64,000 nucleotides of DNA from JBCBTJ01 sp039818665 (lineage in GTDB: Bacteria > Pseudomonadota > Alphaproteobacteria > Caulobacterales > Hyphomonadaceae), in assembly GCA_039818665.1 (NCBI GenBank), contig JBCBTJ010000003.1, forward strand, positions 1-64,000, in the 5' to 3' direction. The notes beneath the pieces were generated by a model. It saw nothing but the letters and a program-made list of their open reading frames with translations, was not told where the DNA came from and did no database searches. The position numbers and the translations under genes were made by a program. Shown one piece after another: positions 43,812-51,593 of this stretch (position 1 is the stretch's first letter; each line of letters begins with the position of its first letter).

Positions 43812-45098
43812 ATGGCCGATACCGTTCGTTTGGATCCGCTCAACTCGCCAATTGAAGACGTCGACACATTCGATGCGGGTTTCCTACAGGACCCCTATCC
43901 CTTCTACGCCCGCACCCGCGCCGAAGCGCCAGTCTATCGCGACCCCAAGAGCGGCGTCGTCATGGTCGCGACCTACGATCTCATCCGCGAGGTCAATGCC
44001 AAACCGCGGGTCTTCTCCAACAAATTCGGCGAACGCCTTCGCGCCGGCGGCATCAATGCGCCGGACGCCGAAGAAGTGGCGATCATGTCAGAAGGCTGGA
44101 AAACCGTCGACACGATGCTGACCGCCGACCCGCCCGAGCACACCCGCTACCGCAAGCTCGCCATGAAGGCGTTCACCTATAAGCGCGTCCTTCAAATGAC
44201 CGAGTATGTCGACGACCTCGTCCACGACCTCGTCGACGCCATGCCGGACAGCGGCTGCGAGCTGAAAAGCGCTTTCGCGTCGAAGCTGCCCATGTATGTC
44301 ATCTCCGACGCCCTCGGCGTGCCGCGCGAGCGGTTCGAGGCCTTCGAGCAATGGTCGAACAGTTTCATCGCCCAACTCTCCGGCGTCGCCGACAAAGAGA
44401 CCCGCCTCTGGGCCGCGCGCAACATTGTCGACTTCCAGAAATACTTCGTCGACGTGATCGAAGAAAAACGCGCCAATCCCAGCGACGACGTCATCTCCGA
44501 CTTGGTTCACGCCGACCTCGCCGAAGAAGGCGACGCGCGCAAAATGACCTATGAGGAGCTGCTCTCCATCCTTCAGCAGCTCCTGGTCGCCGGCAATGAG
44601 ACCACCGCGCATACGATCACGGCCGGGATCAATTACCTCCTTCAGTTCCCGGAGCAATTGGAGAAGTTCAAAGCCGATCCGACGCTCACCGAAAATCTGG
44701 TTGAGGAGGCGCTGCGCTATCTCACCCCCACCAACAATATGTGGCGGGTCGCCACCGAGGACGCCGAAATCGGCGGCGTGACAGTCAAGAAAGGCGACCT
44801 CGTCCTGCTGCGCTACGGCTCCGGCAATCGCGACGGCGACAAATTCGACGATCCCGACGCCTTCAACATCACGCGCGAGAACGCCAAGGACCACCTCGCC
44901 TTCGGCGCCGGCATTCACACCTGCCTCGGCGCACAGCTGGCGCGCAAAGAAATGGTCAGCGCCTTCCCGATCCTGATCGAGCGGCTGCAGAACCTCCGCC
45001 TCGACAGGTCGAAGGGCGAGCTTGTCTATCTGCCGAGCATCCTCATGCGCGGAGTCGTCAATCTGAACGTCCTTTACGACAAGGCGCCGCGCCCATGA
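43812..45098 (+). CDS. Cytochrome P450
   Basis: The heme-binding loop FGAGIHTCLGAQLARKE places the thiolate at Cys371. The I-helix AGNETTAH and the ExxR of the K helix (EALRYLTP) are intact; 428 residues, soluble, typical class I bacterial P450 layout. It inserts oxygen into a hydrophobic substrate using electrons from a ferredoxin system, none of which is in the window. The next gene, overlapping by 4 bases, encodes a limonene-epoxide-hydrolase-like enzyme, hinting that this P450 makes an epoxide. Confidence 0.93.
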   Translation: MADTVRLDPLNSPIEDVDTFDAGFLQDPYPFYARTRAEAPVYRDPKSGVVMVATYDLIREVNAKPRVFSNKFGERLRAGGINAPDAEEVAIMSEGWKTVDTMLTADPPEHTRYRKLAMKAFTYKRVLQMTEYVDDLVHDLVDAMPDSGCELKSAFASKLPMYVISDALGVPRERFEAFEQWSNSFIAQLSGVADKETRLWAARNIVDFQKYFVDVIEEKRANPSDDVISDLVHADLAEEGDARKMTYEELLSILQQLLVAGNETTAHTITAGINYLLQFPEQLEKFKADPTLTENLVEEALRYLTPTNNMWRVATEDAEIGGVTVKKGDLVLLRYGSGNRDGDKFDDPDAFNITRENAKDHLAFGAGIHTCLGAQLARKEMVSAFPILIERLQNLRLDRSKGELVYLPSILMRGVVNLNVLYDKAPRP

Positions 45099-45472
45099 GC
45101 CCGATCGAGCTGACCAAGGGCTTCATCGCCGCCTGGGAGCGCCGCGACGTGGACGCCATCGTCGAGGCGGCCGCCGACGATATTGTCTACCACAACATCC
45201 CGATGGAGCCGGTCGTCGGCAAAGAGGCCCTGCGAGCCGGCGTCGAGCCCTTTCTCGGCATGTGCGAACGCGTGGTCTGGGAGACGCCCCACATCGCCGA
45301 AACCGCCGAAGGCGCGGTCCTCACCGAACGGCTCGACCATTTCCACTTTCCAGGCGGAAACACCCTCTCGGTCCGCGTCATGGGCACGTTCGAGTTCAAC
45401 GCCGAGGGCAAACTCGCCAAATGGCGCGACTATTTCGACTTGGCCGAGTTCCAGTCGCAAGTGCCGGGCTAG
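45095..45472 (+). CDS. Limonene-1,2-epoxide-hydrolase-like protein
   Basis: A 125-residue NTF2-fold protein. The catalytic triad of limonene-1,2-epoxide hydrolase (Arg-x-Asp plus a second Asp) appears as R79-L-D81 in TERLDHF and D112 in KWRDYFDL, so the enzyme class is better supported than a generic SnoaL call. It would open an epoxide to a vicinal diol. Its ATG overlaps the P450 stop (ATGA), so the pair should be translated together. The stop shares a CTAG with the convergent MFS gene. Confidence 0.8.
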   Translation: MSPIELTKGFIAAWERRDVDAIVEAAADDIVYHNIPMEPVVGKEALRAGVEPFLGMCERVVWETPHIAETAEGAVLTERLDHFHFPGGNTLSVRVMGTFEFNAEGKLAKWRDYFDLAEFQSQVPG

Positions 45473-46782
45473 GGCTCCGCGTCCCGCGCGATCGTTCGCC
45501 CCGCGAGCCAGAAATGCAGGCCCGCCCAGACATTGAAGAGCGACAGGACGGCGATGGCGACGCGTAGAGAATGGGCCTCCACGGCCGCGCTCGGATCGGC
45601 GCCCGCCAGCGCGTCCGACACGATCCCGACAAAGACCGGCCCGGCGCCGATGCCGATCAAGCTCGAGATCAAGAGGAACAGCGCGACCGCGATCGCCCGT
45701 GTCTCATCCCGCGCCAAGCTTTGGACCGCGGCGAAGGTGGTGCCGTAATAATAAGTCGCCGCGAAGGTCGGCGCCGCGAATAGGACGAGGGCGAGGTTCG
45801 GATCCTCTAGGAACAGTCCGATCGCCATGATCGGAGTCGAGACGATGAGGAACAGCGCGTTCACCGTCAAAGGCCTCGCCGGCGACAGTCTCGCCAGCCG
45901 GTCCCCCACCCGTCCGCCGATCCAGGCGCCGAACGCGCCGGACAGGCCCACCATAAGCCCCAGCTTCCAGCCGAGCTCGGCATAACCCATGCCGTGGATG
46001 CGCACGAAGAAGCCGCCATAGAAACTGGCGAAGCCATAGGCGACGAATTGGACGAGCGCGCCGGCGGCGACGAGGTTCCAATAGGCCGCCTTGCCCGAGA
46101 GCGCCGGCAAGGCCTCGCGCAAAGACGGCCGGCTTGGATCAGGCGCGAACACCTCGCGCAACGGAACCACGCTGCGCGACTCGCGCACGGTCAGCCAGAC
46201 CAAGGCCGCGATCGCGACGCCCGGCGCGCCCGCGACGAAGAAAGCCACGCGCCAGCCCACTGTCTCCACCAGCCAACCCCCGCCGGCATAGGCGATGAAC
46301 GCCCCGATCGGCACCGCCATGCCATAGACGCCGAACGCGCTCGCCCGGCGCTCCGGCGGAAAGAGATCGGCGATCAGCGAGTGCGAGGCGGGCCCCGACC
46401 CGGCCTCCCCAATCCCGACCCCGATGCGGGCGAGAAAGAGCTGCAGGAAATTCGCCGCCAGGCCGCAGAAGATGGTCATCGCCGACCATACGGCGATAGA
46501 GATTGCGATGATCCGGCTGCGATGCCACCGATCGGCGAGCAGCGCGATCGGCACGCCGAGCGTCGTATAAAACAGCGCGAAGGACAGCCCGCTCATCAGG
46601 CCAACCTGGGTGTCGCTCAGCTGAAGGTCCCGCTTGACCGGCTCGGCGAGGATCGCAATGATCTGCCGATCCAGGAAGTTCAGCATCATGACGATAAACA
46701 AGACGCCGAGCGCGTACCGCGCATAGCCGCGCTGCGACGCGTCTCGTTCAGAAGCCGTGGAGGTGACGGCGGGCTCGCTCAC
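45469..46782 (-). CDS. MFS transporter (island)
   Basis: A 437-residue major facilitator protein with about 12 membrane segments and the MFS signature in LLADRWHRSRIIAISIAVWS; the N terminus includes YALGVLFIVMMLNFLDRQ, as in anion:cation or organic-acid importers (spinster-like/ACS). It may carry the substrate or a pathway intermediate over the inner membrane. The ATG overlaps the ThuA-like gene stop by 4 bases. Confidence 0.85.
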   Translation of the reverse strand: MSEPAVTSTASERDASQRGYARYALGVLFIVMMLNFLDRQIIAILAEPVKRDLQLSDTQVGLMSGLSFALFYTTLGVPIALLADRWHRSRIIAISIAVWSAMTIFCGLAANFLQLFLARIGVGIGEAGSGPASHSLIADLFPPERRASAFGVYGMAVPIGAFIAYAGGGWLVETVGWRVAFFVAGAPGVAIAALVWLTVRESRSVVPLREVFAPDPSRPSLREALPALSGKAAYWNLVAAGALVQFVAYGFASFYGGFFVRIHGMGYAELGWKLGLMVGLSGAFGAWIGGRVGDRLARLSPARPLTVNALFLIVSTPIMAIGLFLEDPNLALVLFAAPTFAATYYYGTTFAAVQSLARDETRAIAVALFLLISSLIGIGAGPVFVGIVSDALAGADPSAAVEAHSLRVAIAVLSLFNVWAGLHFWLAGRTIARDAEP

Positions 46783-47579
46783 GCTTCGGCGGGCGCCGGC
46801 TCAAGCGCCGGCGCTTTGGCCCAGTCGATGCCGCGCTGCAGCAGAGTGTAGAAGACCGGCAGGTCCCAGGCGCAGCGCTCCACCTCGGGGTAATAGTCCA
46901 CCACGCCCTGCATGTCGTAGTGCCCGCGGCAGTGGCCGAGCGTCAGATAAAGCACCTGCCCCCGCCCCACGTCATGGAAGTAAAGCACGGGGTGCCGGGC
47001 TTGGTCCCAGTCCTTTTCGACAAAACCGGTGGCCTCGCCCGCAAACTCGCAGTCGAGCAACACGTCGAGCTGGCCATGGGTCTCAAGCAGGTAAAGCTCG
47101 TCGGTCGTCTCGAACGGCTCGACGCCCTCGACCATGGGATGATCGGGTTGCGCCACTTCCACCCGATAGGGCGCGATCGGCGGGTGGGCGATGAACTGGC
47201 TGCCGAGCGTCTCCATCATCAGCGGCGCCCAGCGCGGCGCGTTGACCAAGAGCTCGCCATACCCCGCCCCTTCCGGCGAGAGGAACCGCAGCACTGCGTT
47301 TGTCCCGTGCAGCGCGTACCAACGCTTGCCGCCCTCGACAAACGCCCGCAGCGCCTCCTGCGTCTCTACCGATCCGACGACGTTGCAGGTGTAGGAGATC
47401 AAAAAGTCGGCCTCCTCCAGGGCCGGCCGGGCGCTGTCATAGTCTTCAAAGACGCGCGTGCGAATCCGATCATCGCCCGCGAGCAGTTTCAGGATTTCGA
47501 GCCGTGCGAAGTCGAAATCATGCCACACGCCGCCGCACACTAAGACCGCATTGATCCGCTTTTTCAGATCCTCAGACAT
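46779..47579 (-). CDS. ThuA-like protein 2
   Basis: The 266-residue product has ThuA-type segments: VLVCGGVWHDFDFARLEI, ADFLISYTCNVVGS, GGKRWYALHGTNAVLRF and GRGQVLYLTLGHCRGH. This is the trehalose-utilisation/glutamine-amidotransferase-like fold without a clear catalytic Cys triad. Role unknown. It sits between an SDR and an MFS gene. Confidence 0.8.
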   Translation of the reverse strand: MSEDLKKRINAVLVCGGVWHDFDFARLEILKLLAGDDRIRTRVFEDYDSARPALEEADFLISYTCNVVGSVETQEALRAFVEGGKRWYALHGTNAVLRFLSPEGAGYGELLVNAPRWAPLMMETLGSQFIAHPPIAPYRVEVAQPDHPMVEGVEPFETTDELYLLETHGQLDVLLDCEFAGEATGFVEKDWDQARHPVLYFHDVGRGQVLYLTLGHCRGHYDMQGVVDYYPEVERCAWDLPVFYTLLQRGIDWAKAPALEPAPAEA

Positions 47580-47595
47580 GCCGTCCTCCGGCCTA

Positions 47596-48357
47596 TTAGT
47601 ATTGGACGCGCTTCGTCACGCCGCCGTCGATGACGATGTTGGTGCCCGTCATGAACGGCACGGCGCTCGACGCGGCGAAGACGATCGCATTGGCCACTTC
47701 TTCCGCATTGCCCATGCGCCCCATGGGGATCGCCGCGAGCGTGGCGTCATAGAAGGGCTTCATATTGTCTTTGACGAAGTTCCAGGCGCCGCCTTCGATA
47801 TAGATTGGCCCCGGCGAGACGGTGTTCACGCGGATCCCTTTCGGCGCCAGCGCTTGGGCGAGGCCCGCGGCGTGGTTGATCACAGCGGCCTTCACCGCGT
47901 TGTAGGCTTGCACGCCGGCGAAGTCTTCCAGCGCCGCCGTGGTGGAGACGCAGACAATCGCGCCCGCATCGGACTTCTCCAGAAACGGCGTCGCCGCCTC
48001 CACGCCGCGCGCCACGCTCATCAAGTCGATGTCGAACGCCGCTTTCCACGTGTCTTCGCTCGCCGGGCCGCCGCCGGCCGAGGCCATCGGAACGAAAACA
48101 TCGCAGCCGCCAAGCTCGCCGGCCGCCTTGTCGACCCAGGCGCGATAGGCGGCGCCGTCGGCGATGTCGACCGCGTCGCCGACCACCCGCGTCCCGGCGC
48201 TCGAAATGTCCGCCACCGCGGCGCCCACGCCCTCGGCGCCCCGGGCGCAGATCGCCACGTCGCAGCCTTCGGCCGCGAACGCCTTCGCCGTCGCCAGGCC
48301 GATGCCGCGGCTCGCGCCTGCGATCAGGACTTTTTTACCGTTGAGTTTGAGATCCAT
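47596..48357 (-). CDS. Short-chain dehydrogenase/reductase (SDR) e
   Basis: A 253-residue SDR with IAGASRGIGLATAKAFAAEG, a Ser region in CVSTTAALEDF and YNAVK for the Tyr-Lys pair. The usual NNAG is replaced by PMASAGGG, so it is a more divergent member. It heads the minus-strand operon SDR-ThuA-MFS from the 48.4 kb promoter. Confidence 0.85.
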   Translation of the reverse strand: MDLKLNGKKVLIAGASRGIGLATAKAFAAEGCDVAICARGAEGVGAAVADISSAGTRVVGDAVDIADGAAYRAWVDKAAGELGGCDVFVPMASAGGGPASEDTWKAAFDIDLMSVARGVEAATPFLEKSDAGAIVCVSTTAALEDFAGVQAYNAVKAAVINHAAGLAQALAPKGIRVNTVSPGPIYIEGGAWNFVKDNMKPFYDATLAAIPMGRMGNAEEVANAIVFAASSAVPFMTGTNIVIDGGVTKRVQY

Positions 48358-48440
48358 GCATATCCTCCAATTCGCCGCATTGACGACGGCTCGCCGCCGC
48401 GCCTCCTACTTCCACATCTTACGAAAACCAGACAGACCGT

Positions 48441-48460
48441 AACAAGCAGGATAGACTGTT
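48441..48460 (+). promoter_or_regulatory. Candidate TetR operator of catabolic island (48 kb promoter)
   Basis: AACAAGCAGGATAGACTGTT is the best copy of the shared 20-bp motif; its ends AACA and TGTT form an inverted repeat. It lies between the SDR-ThuA-MFS and ACAD-TetR operons, so the regulator may control its own gene. Confidence 0.6.
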
Positions 48461-48521
48461 TTTTTATTTGAGTTCAGATTAGCCTCCAAGAGGCAGGCTT
48501 TGGCAAGGGATATGTTGGCTG

Positions 48522-49721
48522 ATGAATCTCGATCTTAGTCCGGCGGACGAAGCCTTCCGGGCGGAGACCCGCGCCTTCCTCGACGAACACCTCACGCCGG
48601 ACATGCGCGCCGACGCCGCGCGCGGCGCCGGCGTCTGGGCCGAGCACGAGCTCGCCCTGCGGTGGCAAAAGATCCTTCACCAGTATGGTCGCGTCGCGCC
48701 CTCATGGCCGAAAGAGCATGGCGGCTGCGAATGGTCGGTCGTGCAGCGCTATATCTGGGACTCTGAGAACGCCATGGCGACCGCGCCGCGCATCCCCGCC
48801 ATGGGGCTCAAAATGTGCGGGCCCGTGCTCATGAAATACGGCACGCCCGAGCAAAAGGCGCGCTTTCTGCCGCGGATCCTCTCCGGCGACGACATCTGGT
48901 GCCAGGGCTATTCCGAACCGGGCTCGGGCTCAGACCTGGCCAGCTTGCAATGCAGAGCCGAGCGCGACGGCGACTCTTATGTTGTCAACGGGACCAAGAT
49001 CTGGACCACCTACGCCCAGTTCTCGAACTGGATCTTCTGCCTGGTGCGCACCAACGCCGACGGCCGGCCCCAAGAAGGCATCTCTTTCCTGCTCATCGCG
49101 ATGGACAGCCCCGGCCTCACGGTCCAGCCGATCATCACCCTCGCCGGCGACCACGAAGTGAATCAGGTCTTCTTCGACGATGTGCGCGTGCCCGTCTCAA
49201 ATCTGGTCGGCGACGAGAACCAGGGTTGGACCGTCGCCAAATACCTCCTCGAGCATGAGCGCGGCGGCTCCTTCGCGGCTGGCATGAAGCGCAAGCTCGC
49301 CGTGCTCAAATCCATGGCTGCCGACGAGCCCTCGGGCGCCGGCGACCGGCTCATCGACGATCCGGACTTCGCCTGTCGCCTCGCCGACGCTGAAATCGCC
49401 GTTTCCGGCATCGACATCACCGAACAGCGCATCATTTCGAATATCTCGACCGGAACCGCCGGCCCGGCCGATCCGTCTTTCCTGAAGCTGCGCGGCACCG
49501 AGATGACCCAAAAGCTCGACGAACTCGCCGTGGAAGCCGTCGGCCAATACGCCTTGCCTGAGTTCGTCGCCGCCCGTGAAGCGCGCGCAAATTGGGCGCC
49601 CGGCCCCGATTGTGCGATCCCTGTGGTCGGCACGTATTTCAACAATCGCGCCGCGACGATATACGGCGGGTCCAGTGAAGTGCAGCGCAACATCATGTCG
49701 AAAGTGCTTTTCAGCCTATGA
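48522..49721 (+). CDS. Acyl-CoA dehydrogenase family protein
   Basis: An FAD acyl-CoA dehydrogenase of 399 residues with the signature CQGYSEPGSGSDLASLQCRAERDG and the C-terminal IYGGSSEVQRNIMSKVLF. It desaturates an acyl-CoA at the alpha-beta position and passes electrons to ETF. The N-terminal helical domain is shortened relative to standard forms but the fold core is complete. The stop overlaps the TetR start (ATGA). Confidence 0.93.
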   Translation: MNLDLSPADEAFRAETRAFLDEHLTPDMRADAARGAGVWAEHELALRWQKILHQYGRVAPSWPKEHGGCEWSVVQRYIWDSENAMATAPRIPAMGLKMCGPVLMKYGTPEQKARFLPRILSGDDIWCQGYSEPGSGSDLASLQCRAERDGDSYVVNGTKIWTTYAQFSNWIFCLVRTNADGRPQEGISFLLIAMDSPGLTVQPIITLAGDHEVNQVFFDDVRVPVSNLVGDENQGWTVAKYLLEHERGGSFAAGMKRKLAVLKSMAADEPSGAGDRLIDDPDFACRLADAEIAVSGIDITEQRIISNISTGTAGPADPSFLKLRGTEMTQKLDELAVEAVGQYALPEFVAAREARANWAPGPDCAIPVVGTYFNNRAATIYGGSSEVQRNIMSKVLFSL

Positions 49722-50425
49722 CCTCAGCCGCCGTTAAGAGCCAAGACGAACTCGTCAACACTGCTTTGGCGGATATGCGCGCCGCGCTCGAACGGATGAA
49801 CCCCAACCTCATCTCAACCGACGACGCCGGCTGGCAGGAGCGGAAAAGCGCGCAAACCCGGGTCGCCCTTCTCGAAGCGGCGGTCGGCTGCCTGGCGAAC
49901 TCCGGCTATTCCAAAACGACGACGCAATTGGTCGCGGCGTCAGCGAAGATCTCCCGCGGCGCCATGCTGCACCACTACGCGACCAAGTCGGACCTCATCT
50001 CGAACGTCATCGACTACATCATGTATCGGCGGATGGAGACCTTCTACGGAGAGGTCTCGAAGCTGACCGACAAAGAGCGCCTGGCCGTGGGCGCCGGCGT
50101 CGAGATCTATTGGCGCACCGTTCAGACGATCGAATACCAGGCCTATCTCGAACTCTCGGTGGCTTCGCGCACCGATCCGGAGCTCCGCAAAGTCTTCGAC
50201 AAAAAGGCGCAAGCCTTCGACGCATTTTGGTTCGAACAGCTGCCCGCGTTCTTCCCCGAATGGGCCGACCAGCCGCGCGAGAAACTCCTGCTCGCCCGCG
50301 ACATGATCGTCGTCTCCCTGGAAGGCCTCTATCTCAACCGCCGCATCATGGCGAAGCGCGAACGCCGGATCGCGGTGCGCGACTTCATCTCCGACGCGGT
50401 CTTGATGATGCGCGATCGGGACTAG
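49718..50425 (+). CDS. TetR family regulator of the catabolic island
   Basis: The HTH (about residues 49-90) reads RVALLEAAVGCLANSGYSKTTTQLVAASAKISRGAMLHHY, followed by a variable ligand domain; total 235 residues, with an N-terminal extension of about 45 residues ahead of the HTH. It is coupled to the acyl-CoA dehydrogenase gene and transcribed from the promoter bearing the 48441 motif. It is the only local regulator in the island, so it is the prime candidate for the repeated 20-bp sites. Its stop shares a CTAG with the convergent acoC-like gene. Confidence 0.88.
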   Translation: MTSAAVKSQDELVNTALADMRAALERMNPNLISTDDAGWQERKSAQTRVALLEAAVGCLANSGYSKTTTQLVAASAKISRGAMLHHYATKSDLISNVIDYIMYRRMETFYGEVSKLTDKERLAVGAGVEIYWRTVQTIEYQAYLELSVASRTDPELRKVFDKKAQAFDAFWFEQLPAFFPEWADQPREKLLLARDMIVVSLEGLYLNRRIMAKRERRIAVRDFISDAVLMMRDRD

Positions 50426-51540
50426 CCCAAGCGCGCAATCGCGGTGACGACCTCGCCGCTCTTCTCGAGATGCGGCATATGGCCCGCGCCCTCGATCCAC
50501 TGCAGCGTCGCGCCCGCCGGCAGCGCCCCGGCGTCCGGCGCGCCTACGATCTGATCGGATTGGCTTGCGAGCACCAAGACCGGGCAGCCGAGCCCGCCAA
50601 GCTTGTCGCCGAGCCCGGCATAGTCTGGATCGTCGCCTTTCAGCCCGTCTTTGATCGCCCCAAGCGCGGCCTCGGCGCCGTCCAGGCGCTTGGCGCGGAT
50701 CAAGTCCTCCAGCATGTCGCGGCTCACCATCTCCGGATCGGCGAAGAGCAGCTTCGCCGGCTCGCGCAGGTCCCGTGCCCGCCGCGCCGCCACAAAGGCG
50801 TCGAGATAGTCCCCGTTCACGGCCCCGCCCGGCAGCGCCGCAGGACAGACAAGACCCAGCGCCGCAACCCGGTCGCCCAGTCGCGACGCGCATTCCACCG
50901 CCAGCGCGCCGCCGAGCGAATGGCCGACCAGCACAAAGCGCTCCAGTCCCAGCGCCTCCATCGCCGCCACCAGCCCCGTCGCGAGGGTGCCGAGCTTGCC
51001 GTCGGCCACATCTTTGGTCGATTGCCCGTGCCCAGGCAGTTCGATCGCATAGACCGGTCGCGTTTCGGCGAGCGCCGGTTGGACCAGCATCCAATTGTTG
51101 AGGTCCCCGCCAAAGCCGTGCAGCAAGACGACCGGCGTCCCCGCCTCGCCCTCGCCCATCACGCCGACGCGCATCGTGCGGCCATAGACCTCAACCGATC
51201 GGATCTCTGGCCCGGCGGCTTCCGCGCTCGCCTCGCCAGGATCGAAATTCGCCTGGTAATCCGCAATGAACGCGTCGACATCCGCATCGGCCACATCCGG
51301 TTCAGCCAACACTGCGATCAAAGCGCCCACCGGCAATGTCTCCTCCGGCTGCGCCACAATGCGCGCAAGCACGCCCCCCGCATGCGCTTCGCAGACATTG
51401 GTGATCTTCGAGGTTTCGATGTCGACCAGATCATCGCCCTCGCTGACCGCATCGCCTTCCTTCGCCCACCATTCGACGATCTTCCCCTCCTCCATGGCGA
51501 GGCCCCATTTCGGCATTTTCACAGGCTCGATGGCGGACAT
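50422..51540 (-). CDS. acoC: Acetoin-dehydrogenase E2-like protein: lipoyl domain fused to alpha/beta hydrolase (AcoC-like)
   Basis: Residues 1-80 form a biotinyl/lipoyl domain with the modified Lys45 in DIETSKITN. The rest is an alpha/beta hydrolase domain with VVLLHGFGGDLNNW, the elbow GHSLGG and a His in GAGHMPHLEKSGE. This two-domain layout is that of AcoC, the E2 of acetoin dehydrogenase, in which the hydrolase-like domain replaces the usual acyltransferase. It matches acoA/acoB at 36.9-38.9 kb, although they are in a different operon of the same regulon. It follows the second Rieske gene after 53 bases. Confidence 0.85.
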   Translation of the reverse strand: MSAIEPVKMPKWGLAMEEGKIVEWWAKEGDAVSEGDDLVDIETSKITNVCEAHAGGVLARIVAQPEETLPVGALIAVLAEPDVADADVDAFIADYQANFDPGEASAEAAGPEIRSVEVYGRTMRVGVMGEGEAGTPVVLLHGFGGDLNNWMLVQPALAETRPVYAIELPGHGQSTKDVADGKLGTLATGLVAAMEALGLERFVLVGHSLGGALAVECASRLGDRVAALGLVCPAALPGGAVNGDYLDAFVAARRARDLREPAKLLFADPEMVSRDMLEDLIRAKRLDGAEAALGAIKDGLKGDDPDYAGLGDKLGGLGCPVLVLASQSDQIVGAPDAGALPAGATLQWIEGAGHMPHLEKSGEVVTAIARLG

Positions 51541-51593
51541 AGTTGTCGGATCTCTGGTCGGGAGCGTCGGTGTCGGACAGTTGCAGGGAAGCG

